64,000 nucleotides of DNA from Cyclospora cayetanensis (lineage: Eukaryota > Apicomplexa > Conoidasida > Eucoccidiorida > Eimeriidae): positions 186,001 to 250,000 of the forward strand of contig NW_020312036.1 in NCBI RefSeq assembly GCF_002999335.1, written 5' to 3'. The position numbers were made by a program, and so were the translations under genes. A model generated the notes under the pieces. That model did not search any database. It was not told where the DNA came from and saw only the letters and a program-made list of their open reading frames with translations. Shown here piece after piece: positions 25,600-37,740 of the stretch (its first letter is position 1; each line of letters starts with the position of its first letter).

Positions 25600-26324
25600 C
25601 CCCCGTGAGTGATAAAACAGAACTACGCCATCAGATTAGCGCTGAGTTTCGCACTGTTCTGGGATCTATAGCGCTTCCGAGTAATCAGCATCTGCTGCGT
25701 GGTCTGCTAGTCAAGCATTCAATAGTTTGGGGTAGTATTGAAAGGTGAGCCGTGGTCGGCTCGGCTGTGCTCACTCAATGCAGGAAGCTAGTAGAGATTC
25801 TTAGCATGTGGTTAACGGAAACTGACATATTTATGTACATGGGCCAAGGAATGTTCGAGCCTTGACAAGCACTTATTATCACCAAACACACCTAACAATT
25901 CTGGCAATGGAAAAAGCAGACTAGCCGATACTCCATGTCATTTCGCAAAGGGAACCACGGCTTGACGTCTGCTAGGGTTCATATTAGTGGAGATATTACT
26001 AGTATTTTGACTTCCTTTTCTGTGTAGGATAGATTTCCTAAGCTTAGGACACCTTGCAGTCCCCAGAGCCTGCAAAAACTCCTCTTGGTGAGCATCAGTA
26101 CACCAGCAGAAGTTTCCTCGCTTGGAATTTCAATATGAAGCTGCATGGAAATGATATTGTTGAACGCATACAGCTTAGAAGCGAATGACGGTCCTTTTAT
26201 CGAGTTCAGCTCTCAGTACTTGGCGACGGGTAACTTTTAGTGACGCCAGGACAAAAATTACTCCCCGGGCACAGGCCAAGCATACCAGCATCCTGTCGTA
26301 CCCCATACTGTCTTGAGGATGCAC

Positions 26325-26355
26325 GTATATATATACATATATGTATACATATATT
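26325..26355. repeat. AT-rich palindrome
   Basis: Alternating TA/CA steps around a near-perfect inverted repeat of about 30 bp, able to extrude as a cruciform. It lies in intergenic DNA and has no assignable function. Confidence 0.6.
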
Positions 26356-27500
26356 GCAGCGTGTACGCCGGATTGTCACTTGTGGTGACTGGGGACAAGT
26401 GCATGGCAGGGGCCTGAGAATGGTATCAATCTCAAAGGATTCACGAGGACAGGACGAGCAGTGGCTGCCTTAAAAGAACAAGGCTCTCTCGTACTAATCT
26501 CAGTAGCTATCTTGCGGGGGGATAACGAAGTATGACTGAAACAAAGCCAATTGGGTATGTGCCTTTCTCTGTTGCTGGAATCTAAACATGCGGGCCCCTA
26601 GGTTGAAGCGTTTACCGGCACAGTGACCCGAGCTTGAAATTTGCGAGGTCCTCGCTATTTTTATGGTTCTCAGTGATTCATTATTTCCACTTACCCTGCC
26701 CATCGCTTTTTCTAGCTTACTGTTCACAGCATATAAATGTGGAAACGCGCGATGGGCCTGGTTTATACTCATTTCCATTTTCCACTGTAGGTGTCCCAGC
26801 TATACGTGGTTGAAAGGACTCGCTAGATGATACAGAGGATGTAGGAGGTGCTTGACTGCATGATTTTTGCAGTTTTCGTATCCAATTAGCTGGGCAGGTA
26901 TAGCTCCATATTTGAAAATGTCTGCTGCCTGTGCACCAAATTACAGTGCATGCCTGTATGTGAAAGCCTGTACTCAGAGAGTGCTTGTAAGTGCACTTTG
27001 TAGCGCATGTATGGTCCCTGAATGCAAATTCTAGCACTCAAACCAAAAATAAAGGGAACGCAATAAAATGCATACTCCCCAAACTTCCCCCTCTCCCGGC
27101 TATCACGAGCGTAAATGGGCATAGCTTAAATCGGGCGCACCCCCTTCAACCCCTTGAGCAGTAGGAACATTGTCACCCAGCCGTACAGCCAGCCTTAAAC
27201 TAGAGCCTATAGGGTCCACTCGAGTCGCACGGAGCTGCCCAACCGAGCAGAAAATACTGGCTTACTTCTAACACGACCTACCTGGAGTACTCGAATGTGC
27301 CCAAATGCAGCCTGTCCCCCCAGAGGTACTCTAGGGGGCTGAGCTGCACTTAAGCATTTTCTACTATATTAGCTATATTCTTTTTAAAATTAGAAAAGTG
27401 TCGACTAATTGGTTAGCCTCTTCGTGCACATTATGTGTAGCGGAGTACTGTTTGAACGAACGCGAGAAGCCGCAATTCATTTGCTTACGCGCGTACTAGA

Positions 27501-27534
27501 TGTTGCGTGCAACTGGTTGTGAATTCTCGGAACG
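27501..27534 (-). repeat. copy of a dispersed ~32-bp repeat
   Basis: The reverse complement reads close to TACGCACTTCGAGCATTCAC plus AGCTAGTTGCAC, the pattern also found at 8631, 14681, 37531 and 43111. This copy is more diverged than the plus-strand ones. Confidence 0.45.
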
Positions 27535-27735
27535 CTTAAATGCCGGAGCTATGCACACCATGCCATAGCTGTCCCTCTTATATCATATGGCGAGCTCTGG
27601 GGGACGCGGGGAGGATAAGGCAGGAGCTTTCATGAGCAAACACTTAATAAATACCTATTTAGTCTGCATTAAGTCTGGAGTTAAGTCTCTCCTGCTCACA
27701 CCTTTTTGAGCGGAGCCTCGTAGTCTGTAGAATAC

Positions 27736-28113
27736 CATGGTTCGTGCAGCTGTGCCCCGCTTATCCACTGCCCGGAGAGTCCTGTGGTTCCCAGTCTTCC
27801 TACAGTCTTAGGTGGATTTGATCGATCATTTAGTGTGGCATTCGCAGGCAAGAGTCTAGGGGAAAGCCCTCGGGCGATAAAAGTTGGCGGTGGCACAACG
27901 CGTGTTGGGGTGGTGGAGGCCATACTGCAGGCTGATCAGAACGCAGGAACCCAACAGCTGGTGGAATGCCATAACTTGTCAGCCGATAAAATATCCATGG
28001 GTTCGTCAAGTAGCTACCAAAGCATCACGCCAGTAAGGATGGGCAAGTACACAAAAATTGATCACCTCAGTGGAGAATCACCTCGCTTCTGTCTCCCAGC
28101 CGCAGAGAATTGA
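27736..28113 (+). mobile_element. fragment related to the gypsy gag region
   Basis: An uninterrupted plus-strand frame (starting about 27784) includes GGGTTRVGVVEAILQADQNA. The DNA is recognisably similar to 37741-38100: both share an ATGGTTCG start, a GGCACAACGC block, a GCTGATC/GCTGATG block and a later GATGGGC. The second copy lies just upstream of zinc-knuckle and reverse-transcriptase remnants, so this one is most likely a solo gag fragment of the same element family. Confidence 0.45.
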
Positions 28114-29567
28114 ATGATCCAGCGATACGTTTACTGGACGTAAAGCATGTAGGTCTTGATTCTATTTACATAGAGGAACTCGTGTACCTGTATGGATACT
28201 ACGCTTCAGGCCTTCACTCAAACCTTAACACATCCATATAGACAGCCATCTGCTCGACCGCAAGCTGTCAAACATGAGAAAGCTAAAACACTGATTTCTA
28301 TTGAGAAACCTAGACATGGGACAAACCAATTAGTCGATGATCTGTTAATTCTGAGTTGAATAAAACTGGCATTCTAGGACTTTTTAGTGTAGCTTAGCCT
28401 GCTACACCGTCTGAGCTCCATGCAGAAAGCATATGTGACGAAATGGAGGGGTGTGCTCTTGGGACGGAACAGATGATAGCCCTTGCTCAACGTTCAACTG
28501 GGTGTACATGGTACGGATCTCCTTATGGGGCGCTCATGGTGCTTCGTTGCATTTTCTGCGCTAGCTGCTTCAGAGGAGCTGGCAACAGCTCTACCTTTGC
28601 ACTTCCGAGTAAATGTCAAGTATCGCTCGAAACATTGCAGCTTACGCACTTTGATCTAGGAATTCTTTGCAATTAGCTTGCTGGTGCTGTCAGAAGAGCA
28701 CTACAGGGGAGTGCTGCACAAAGCTACTCGGCTGCACGGGGGCGAAGACAACTTGGGCAGGAAGATTGCAGCCCCTAACATGTCCCAAATTCCCGCTATT
28801 TTACTGAACAAGTTAAAACGGTGATTTATGGCAACGATGTATGAAAGTACACTAAACACAAAGCAGGACGAGGCAACTCTACGCCAGCAGGGGAGCGAGC
28901 AGAGGGAGCGCTGAGTGGGCCAAAAACAGATGGGTAATGTCTACTCTTCTTTCAAGGCATTAAAATCTGATGAAGTCAGAGTGTTTCCTGTTCTCCTTGT
29001 TCTCCTTTTGTCTCGCGCGTTTTGCTGGATGTACACGGCGGCGAAGCGTGTTCTAGCATGCCGCAGCAACGACAGCCCCACTACACGCCAGGAGCCTTTT
29101 GATGCTTGGTGCGAAGAACGGAAGTGCTTCTCTCCATTATCAGATGTTTGTGGTAGGAAAAGTGAGGAACTGAAGTTTTGACTTACTGCCACATCGCACA
29201 GCCAGCAGCGACCCCCAGAGGAATATCTCAGCGCCCTCTCCTTGCCCGGTGCCACCGGCAACAAATCGCAGAGACCTGTTGCCCTTGGGCTTCTGGCCAA
29301 AAGCGCAGGACCTTTGGTTGGCTATTTTAATCAGTAAACCTATTATTGATAACGTTTGCGTGCTAGCGAACTCGCAGGCTGTATACTTCGAGAAGAACTG
29401 CGTCGGCAAACCACCAGCTGTGGTTGGGGTTTTCTTTACTAGTGCTCTTTTTGCTTTGTCTCGTGGTTTGTTGCATGCGGCTTTTGCCTTATGTGCCGAA
29501 CTATCTGGTATCACCTCTTTCCCCCCCCTAGCCGCCCGAAGCAGCAGTGCCCGCCGTGTCAGGCGCA

Positions 29568-32311
29568 ATGCCAGCTCCTGCGATTAAACTGCCAGGCCGA
29601 GTGAGTGGCGGAGCCAGCAGCTTGGGACCTCCTGACCACAGTGAAAAGGGAGTGTGTGGGTTTTTCAGTCGTGTCCTTGCGGGTGCAGTTGACCATGTGG
29701 AAAACACTCCGGCTGTTTTGGAGGCAAAAGCACAGCCTAAGCCATGCGGAGTTGGTCGTTATTTCCTGCTAGTGGTTTATGTAATTTACGCCTTTTTGAC
29801 GGCTCGGGTCTATTTTGCATGGCCTAACCTTTCAAACCTGCTTTTCAGGTCCAACGCATATTCGTGGCTATGTGATTCTTACTTAGCAGACGGCAAGCCG
29901 GATATGCGACTGGATATCAATGGGGGCAAACGGTACATATGTGAGGAACAAAACTCAGCAGTGGGCAATATCTTTGTAACCTGCCTGGCATTTGCCTTCT
30001 CCTTTTCACTGGCTGCTGGACTGCTCCTCGACTACCTAGGACCCCGTATCACTGCAACCATAGGGCAGGTAATGAACGCGCTAGCATGGATCCTGCTGGC
30101 TTTTGGGTCAGAGTCGTCGCAGACGTACTATGCAGCATTTATTTTCATGGGAATCGGCTCCGATATTGGATACCTCCCGCTGCTCTCTGCCGCCAATCTC
30201 TTTCCGGGGCATGAAGGGTGCGCTTACCAACACGTACACTTGCACACGAGCCTGAAGAAGGCGTCCGAGCTGGAGCGGTTTCTCTCGTGTATTCCTACAT
30301 GTTTGCAGCCTTTCTTCCCCCAGATACCTTGTTTGGCTTTTGCATGTTTGTTGATGCCTTGCTCAGGCTCATTGTGGCGATCTTGGGGGCCTCGAAGAGT
30401 GCAAGTTTTGCCGTGCCGACGATTCTGGACAAGATTGAAGCTGGCTATGCTGACATTAGCTTGAGGAATGTTTGCCTGGGATATGCCGCCCTAGGTCCTG
30501 GTACGTGCCGTCTTTGCCCCGTGAATAGTCTGCATGCATGCGTGCATTGCGCTCCGTCTTCTGTCACCTGCTTTCCCGCAAGAGTCTTTGCTACATGTAC
30601 TTCGAGTCCTTTTTCCATCCTGCGTCTCTGTGCTCTCACTCTTTATGGCTCCTTTGGCCTCGACGTTTTTGATGCTGTCCGTCATAGGGGACTTTATTCC
30701 AGACAACCAGCAGATGTGTACATGTCAAATAACAGGGGCAGTTATGTGGGTCTATCAGTGTCGCTTGGATCGTGTCTCTCTCCTGTGAATTGGAAGGCTG
30801 CTCGTGCAATGCGGGGCCAGAGTAGGCTCTCTGTAAGTTTCTTGTCTATGACTCTCCTCAGGTTTGTGCCTCATATTAGCATTTGTTTTAGTGCCTTACA
30901 AACATTTCAAGCCGTGGAATGAGTTCACGGAAATCGAAGAGGGAGGAGCGTACCACCATCCCATCCAGCGAGTCAATGATTCCTTCGCCTCTATTGAAGC
31001 TCACGCTTGGCGGGACAGTTTCAGCAGCTTTCATGAGGGACAGTGGCCGCTGCATGCTCATGATGGACACTCGGGAGGGTCAGTTTCGGAGCCTGGGCGG
31101 CGAGGCAAGCACTTTCTGGAGGTTCCTAGGCCGGGGCCTTTACGGAGCGGCCTGCGGAAGAAAACTCTCACACCATCTGAAACAGCGGGAACAGAAAAGA
31201 AAGAGGTGAACGGCGATGACGAACGGCAGAGGACAGAGGCTGCCCCGGTCAACGCAGAACAAGTGGAAGACGTTCCAGCAATCTACCAAGCCACCAGAAT
31301 GAGCGTAGAAAGAGGAGGAGCCGGAAATGCAGAGACGCTGAATCAACTAGCGGAGACGAAAGAGGAGAGGCCTGTGTCTTTCGTCAGGCAGTTTATCTCT
31401 TCGTATGCCATATGCATCGTTGTCTACTCTATCCTTAAGGCCATCATGTACGCATTCTTTACCACGGCAGCAGAAAATCTTCTTGGAAAGCAGGTCAATG
31501 ACTTTATGGGGGCTGCATTGCCTTTCTCCCTCTTCCCCTGCATTGTAAGTTGGTGATTCAAAGGGTTTGGAGCTTCGACAGGACTGTGCAGAGGGAATTA
31601 TTGCTGTGCCGCACCGCTTAGCGGCTGCTCTCAATTGCACGATGCATTCATGCCCTTTGAATATCGTTTGTCGAGTTTTAGGAGTTGGGCTTCACTTTGG
31701 CCATGATGTAGGATCATATTATGACCTGTGTTGAATATGGCACGTGTGCGTTTTTGTTGCAGGTCATAGGCAAGGTGGTGGACATGGTAGGCATTATGCC
31801 AATCTTGTTTTTCTTGAATACATGTATTGCTCTAGCTTACGGGTTCAGCATGATACCGGCTTTACCGACGGCATATTTCTCGGCTCTCCTTTATATCTGT
31901 TATGTGTCGTTCTACAGCTCCCAGAGCTACTGCTTTGTGTCTGATACATTCTCGTCGTCGCACTTTGGGAAGATCGTAGGGACGATTCACCTGATAGCAG
32001 GTTTCTTGTCGCTACTCAAAATCCCCATGCAAAAGCTGGTGGTAGATGTTTTCCACTCAGTGTACTATTATCCTTGTCTAATCATGCTGATGCTTTGCGG
32101 CATCAATTACGCAGTGTTACTGGTGCTATTGTGCAAAAAGCGTGCTAACCCGCACCCATTCTGGCCTCAGGCCGCCAGGGAAGTGGCCAGGCAGGAAGCG
32201 GAGGAGAAAAAGAGGCTAGCACAAGAGAGGAAAGAACAGAAAGCTAATGCGAAGAAGGAAAAGCAACAGCGGGAACTGGAGTTGAAAGGTACACAACCGA
32301 CGGCCGTCTAA
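29568..32311 (+). CDS. MFS transporter, ApiAT (apicomplexan amino acid transporter)-like
   Basis: Multi-pass membrane transporter. Exons 29568-30217, 30367-30500, 30862-31544 and 31763-32311 close in frame to 671 aa. Junctions rebuild LFPGHEG-LIVAILGASKSASFAVPTIL and LGPG-LCLILAFVLVPY. About twelve hydrophobic segments are visible, the first being FLLVVYVIYAFLTARVYFAW. The sequence DYLGPRITATIGQ after TM2-3 is the MFS signature loop, and the phrase SASFAVPTILD with the preceding PGxEG is typical of ApiAT proteins, which carry amino acids across the parasite plasma membrane. A long hydrophilic loop (about 30940-31370) splits the two six-helix halves, and a Lys/Glu-rich coiled tail closes the protein. 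The start is the first ATG in the frame; an upstream GTG in the same frame is not used. Substrate cannot be read from the sequence. Confidence 0.8.
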
Positions 32312-34603
32312 GAAGTGGAATGTTTGAACCGCATGCACTTTTAAGAAGAGTTGACAATGAATTATCCGTAGCTGCCGAGTAGGCAGGGACGAGCGGTACA
32401 GTGTTGCTTTGCATTGCTAAAACACTGGAATAGCACCAGCGACAAGAACTCTGTCTGAAAAGACAGCAGTGACTGTTTGCAGGAACGGCAACTGGCTTAC
32501 TATCCTCTGCTCGGTACAGCCAGCCATATCGCTGCAGCAGCAGTCTTTGTAGTAGCTGTTGTATGCCCATTGGCCGTTATTCCTGACCCCGTTGCTTGGT
32601 CCTTCATTCAGTAAGCACGTGTTTCTATCTACACCAGAGCACGCTCCAGGCTTTTTATGGGTTTCGTGAGTGGAAGTAAGAGCAGCTGGAAAGGCGATAG
32701 ATGATTGGTACGGCATTCATGAGCCTCCTTATTTCTTGTTTTTACCGTCCACATGGCAGCCATCCTACTGGAGAGCTTGTCAGCTAACTTTCTGTCGTTT
32801 TTGGGCCAGTATTTTGCCCTAATTCCCCCGCTCGACATCCAGAGCGCTCGTTTTTTGGCTATCAAGGGAGTCAATTCCCTCCATATTTTTTCTGCTTCGG
32901 AGCGCCTCAGTCTACAGCTGCTTCTTACACAATATCTGCCATATCCTGGAAAGATCTTCCTGAAGGGGTCAAATGTGGGGTCCCACGTCCTGCAAAGGTT
33001 TAATACCATTTTGCCTCCCTTGGCGGACACAACTGGCGGACTAAGAACCCCTTTGTGATTTGTTTAAAAGCTGCAGTTTGTTGCGTAGCAAGGGGTGCTT
33101 TGCTGATTGTAACGTCGTATGGACTTTTCGGATGTCCGCTTAGGTTTTTCAGACAGGCGTAACTTGGCTGTGAGAGGCCCTAGGCTATGCAGACTTCCCA
33201 CTACAGGCATCCAAGAAAGAAACCGAACGGGATTTCAGTTCCGGGCATCTAATTGGAGTCTGCTTGTGCCATGTAGCAGCTAGTCGCCATAGTTGGGCAC
33301 CTGTTTGCGTACTGCCTGGTCATCTACGCACGAAATTTAGAGGCGAGGGCTTACACAAGTGGGATGCAGTTACAAACTATTTATGCCCAGTACGCGTGGG
33401 AACCGCGCCCTCTAGGTTTGTGCCTTTAGGCAATATCAACAAAGAGAAGCACAAACTCCAATTCATTGCTCAGAGTGGGCGCTGATGTAAGGAATTCAAT
33501 CGTTTACGTTGATAGCTGCAAGAAAGAAGCACGTGTGCTTGCGATTGCATGTGCATCGATGTATTGCATAAAATAAGAAAACGAACAGCCTTAAATGCAC
33601 CCAAGAAAGCATGCACGGAGTCCTACATAGCAAGGGCATCCACAGCTATACGTTTAAATGCTTATCAGCGCAAACTTATGCGTGTACCCAACTTGATGTT
33701 TGTGCAGGGACGGAATGCGTGTCGCCAATGCAATATTATGTGTATGGGCTGATACTAAATCTGGATCTATAATGCAACTACACGACAAATGATATGCACA
33801 AAGCAACTTGCTAAGGTTGACAGTAGATAACTGCAGCGTCACACTGGCTCGTGCTACGCTGATGTTAAGAACTGTCCTTCCATAGAAGAAGCACCACCAT
33901 GCAGCACCTCAGGGGGACTAAAAAATGCAGACTTATCATGTGCCAACAAGAAAGCAATTTACTGATGCCGCTTCAGCCACACCCCTGTAGGCTGATTCGG
34001 TCTATCCACAGCGCCTATGGGAGGAGACCGAGTGGATCCCCGAGCACGAAATAACAAAAGCAGCAGGATGTACACTGCATTTTGCCTTCCCCCAAAAGCT
34101 TGCCTCACCCAAAACTAGATAATGAATTATTAATCGTACAGCCACAGTGCACAAAAAACATCCGTGCTGTGTTCCCCTTTCCTTTTTATAGCTGAGCACA
34201 TGCCCCAATTACTAATTGCATATCTTCGTAGCGCAGCAGCAGTTCTCAAAGAAGCCTTCTGCTTGTTTGCCTCACCTTGCAATGTCGCTTACATAGTCAA
34301 AAGATTACCAAGTGTTGGATATACATTGCTCATGTAGTTGTATGTTGTTTGATGCTACTTTCCCTACTATATTTCCTCAACTATTTGCCTTAGGTGGCTG
34401 TTTGCCTTCCATTTAAAACAGCTAGCCACATGCTGCTTTGAGACGCTGAAGTTATAAGATTATGAGTGCCTTAAAACGCATTGAATGCCCAGAGACAAGT
34501 TGGCATTTTTCTCTCTATCTCCTCAAACGGGGTAGAGAAAGTCAATCCTAAATATGTACTAGTGGCACCACGCCTTGTATTCTGTAGGCATTTCATTTCG
34601 CGT
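32312..34603. other. intergenic gap with an unrecognised minus-strand frame
   Basis: The space between the 3' ends of the transporter and the carbonic-anhydrase-related gene. On the minus strand, 33030-32629 is open and protein-like (EAEKIWRELTPLIAKKRAL, KNDRKLADKLSSRMAAMW) after an acceptor-like ccttcag, with a good donor GTAAAA. A second open frame at 32716-32417 could be its 3' exon. I know no matching family, so this is at best a hypothetical small basic protein. The remaining 1.5 kb to 34603 shows nothing. Confidence 0.3.
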
Positions 34604-36343
34604 CTATCGTATTGCAGTCACAAGAGCCAGCACGCCAACAGCCCAAAAAACAGTCCACGCGGGCACAGACAGCGTTGCATGGCTTTCCTGAAACCAGCCT
34701 TCAAACGAGCTGGCGCTAATTTCCGCTGGGTCTGACATATTGATAAATCCAAGGCTGTCGGCAATAAGCACTTGCAGGGGGAACCCTTGTACAAGGAAGA
34801 CGTTGCCGTCGTTGTGCATGTTACCTTCTACATTCTGGAGCTGCCTAAAGTTGCCATCCTTTTCCTTAACTGACTTCATACTCTTAGGGTTTAGCATTTT
34901 GTAGAAACGCAGCATGGTGTCAGTTGCCACGGGCAGCGGTTGCCTAGCAACATACCATCGCACGTTCTCCTCGCACCCAGGCATTGTGTGGCTTCCATCA
35001 TAAGCAAAGAACTCCTCATTTGTTAGCTGCAGCATCATCATCAAGGATTGCAGGTTCAAGGTGTGGGGTAGTTCAAGTAGCACTGAGTCGCCTGAGAATA
35101 AGCACAATGGATGAGAAAATTCAACAAAGACGCTTGGCAGCAGCCACTGCCGCAGCCTTTTCAAGTAAAGCTGGGGAAATTCATAGGTCATTTCGGTGAG
35201 GCAGCAAACGGAATACCCAGAAGAGAAATGTGATGATTACGAACTTGCCGGCATGGCAAAAGATACCCCTACGACTATGGATCCAATGACTACTGAGAAT
35301 TTCTTCCTCATCTGGTTTCCTCTCTTTTCTTGCCTACCATTACTTTCATTGCTTTGTCCCTCTGCCATGAGCAGGGATCTCAACAGCCTTTCCGAAGGAA
35401 GTCCCCTAAGTTCTTCAAGGCTGGCTTGGTCTAGCTCTTCACTCATGAAAGTGAGAGAGATCACCCTCCAGTGGGAAGAAGGCAGTTCAGGGTCCTTTCC
35501 GCTTCTGTTGTTTTCAAGTATTACGCTCTCTACTTCCGGCAGGTTCACACTGCTTTGAGCAAAAAGTCCCATGTACGGGAGCGTGGTGAGGTTGACGCTC
35601 TTGCTAGCCTCCATGGAGAGTAGATCATTTGAGTAGTGCCATATTTGCATTTCTATTTCTCTTCTGTTCGCTTCACCTTGAAAGGTGTGCTCACTGGGAG
35701 AGTGAAACAAGATCTGATGTGCTACAAACATCTCTGTTGTGTCAGACCCAAACAAGGCACCAAGGGGGACGAAGCCTTTTCCAGAAGAGCGTAGTTGAAA
35801 CACCTTTTCCGTTCGATACAGCAGTACATTACTAAGCTGGCTAGGATACGTGTAGAAAAAGTCACCCTTTTTCCACAGCCTGCTGGGACGAGGGGACCCT
35901 TGACCTCCAGAGAATGCACCCATGTACAGCTGCATCATGTTCTTCTGCGAAGGCTCCTCCAGACCCTCGATATGCAAGTCAACAGGAGACTGCCTTGTAC
36001 CCGTTTTACATTTTCCTTGGTTCCAATCAGCCCCGTGTTCTTTGTAGTCCCACTCGTGTTCAGGATGAACCCCCAACTGAGGGATAGTGCCTTTGGCAGT
36101 GGCGACCCTGTGGTGCTTCTCCACCCACTGTTGCACCAAGGAATGTGCTGCAAGAGTCTCCTCCCTGAGTTTTGCTGTCGCCTTATGACTGCTGCTAGCT
36201 CGCTTGGCCGCCTCTTGGGCGCCCAAGGCTGAAAGGTAGTCTGGGGAGAGAAGAGAGTTTGTCTTGCTGCTCCATCTGCCTGATTCGACCCGGTGTATTA
36301 ACACGGGGAAAATCAAGGCAAAAAGAAGGCAAGGCAACTGCAT
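34604..36343 (-). CDS. carbonic-anhydrase-related protein, secreted and GPI-anchored type
   Basis: Alpha-carbonic-anhydrase fold protein resembling Toxoplasma CA_RP, a GPI-anchored rhoptry protein. Two exons, 36343-35338 and 35091-34604, give 497 aa; the phase-1 junction restores ...SN-G-DSVLLELPHTL. The start MQLPCLLFALIFPVLIHRVESG is a signal peptide. Carbonic-anhydrase landmarks follow: WDYKEHGADWNQGKC, RQSPVDL, ILFHSPSEHTFQGE near residue 210, then FFAYDGSHTMPGCEENVRWY in exon 2. The C-terminus ends in a hydrophobic segment (AWTVFWAVGVLALVTAIR), as expected for GPI attachment. Two of the three zinc-binding His are absent: QFHFH is QILFH and the ELHLVH-type motif is EMQIWH. It is therefore probably not an active anhydrase. 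A long insert rich in Glu/Ser (about residues 300-335) separates the two halves. Confidence 0.82.
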
Positions 36344-37530
36344 TTTTAGTGCCGTTGTGTCTGCCTCCTGCCCGCGGCTTGGTCAGGAGACCCGTCCCTT
36401 CCTTCTGCCTCGCTGAGAGGCTCCAAAGTGTAACCGCCTAGACCTTAAGGTGTGCATACACTCTAAAACTACACAGAAGGTTCTACAATGGCCCAGAGAA
36501 TGCTGAGCACACTTTCAGATGCACCGCTGCCGACGGCACCCCAGCGAGTCCCCGAACGCCCCCCTGCACAAAGGGGCCCTCACAATAATATTATAGCTCT
36601 TCTTGGCTGAAACAAACAGTGAAAATGCTAAATTTATATATATCTTTTGCTCAATTTCATCCTAAACCCAACAGGATACTGGAACAAAAAGGAATTCTTG
36701 GAAAACGTCAAACCGGACCGGACAGTGAGAGGCCAATGGCTCTGCATTACTCAGCGTAATTACTCTAAAAAGATGCCTTCAGGTATCACTCCTCGTAATA
36801 TATACATGAGTGCTCGATATAACTTCAACTGATTTCATATATATTATTTTGTGTAGAGGTTCTCAAAACCTTCCTAGTGCTCATTTCTCGCCAAACGCAT
36901 GAGGCAGGCAGGCCGCTTATCATAAAAGTAGAGGAACCACGGAGAACTGGACGCAGTACGTGCATGATTTCCTCAAAATAAATGACTGTTATCGATTTGG
37001 TCAGCTTTATTCTATTTGATTTCCCCAATAATGTTGCTGCCATAATATCCTTACCCTCGGCAGATCCATACGACAGCGATGCAGCCGCGTGAAGGTACAG
37101 GTACACAAAATATGAAAGAACATTGATGCGGCTCGCTAAGTTACGCCAAGAAACTCTCAACCATTCATATCGTATTCATCAAGAATCAGTAAAACAATGA
37201 CTAGTTGGCTTGCCCGTTACCGCATTGTATTGATTGCAGAGGGTGTTTGGCTCCATAAAAGACTCAATGTTATGTCTGTGTGCCCTAGATGAAATGTGCA
37301 GCTATCCACTTTGTGCTTTGACAGCGTTGTAATAGGCTTCTTACCTCTTCCTCCCCGTTCAGGTCGAAAACTTCGAGGGGTAGGAACGGGTAGGGAGCAA
37401 GCTCTTTTGGAAAACGCTTATTAACCTATTGATCTTGTATCGACTCCGGAGTAAAGTGTCTCCCAGCAGAGACCTCATATGGAGATATACACAGAACGGC
37501 GGCAATCAATGTTGAGTGCGGGTGTGGCAG

Positions 37531-37566
37531 ATGCTGCGTGCACCTAGTTGTAAATGCTTGAGTGCT
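37531..37566 (-). repeat. copy of a dispersed ~32-bp repeat
   Basis: The reverse complement contains CTCAAGCATTTACAACTAGG followed by TGCACGCAG, matching the copies at 8631, 14681, 27501 and 43111 at most positions. Confidence 0.5.
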
Positions 37567-37740
37567 AGGAGGCCGAAGCTTCGTCCAACCTCGCTGTCCC
37601 TCTCTCCCTATGTGGAAACTAAAAAACCCGGGTAGAGGAACGCCAGAAGTCTTCTGAAAATACACTTTATTTTGTTCTCTTAAGTTCGTAGTGAATCTGC
37701 AGTAAAGTGTCTCTGTTGAAGACCTTGGAGGATGCGGTGC

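Larger units (their letters stand above)
25600..29567. other. 4-kb gene-poor gap with retroelement debris
   Basis: No complete gene is recognisable. It holds an AT palindrome (26325-26355), one copy of the dispersed repeat on the minus strand (27501-27534) and a fragment related to the gag-like segment of the gypsy remnant (27736-28113). Short open frames at 28441 and 28915 are unremarkable. The promoter of the transporter gene should lie at its right end. Confidence 0.4.
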
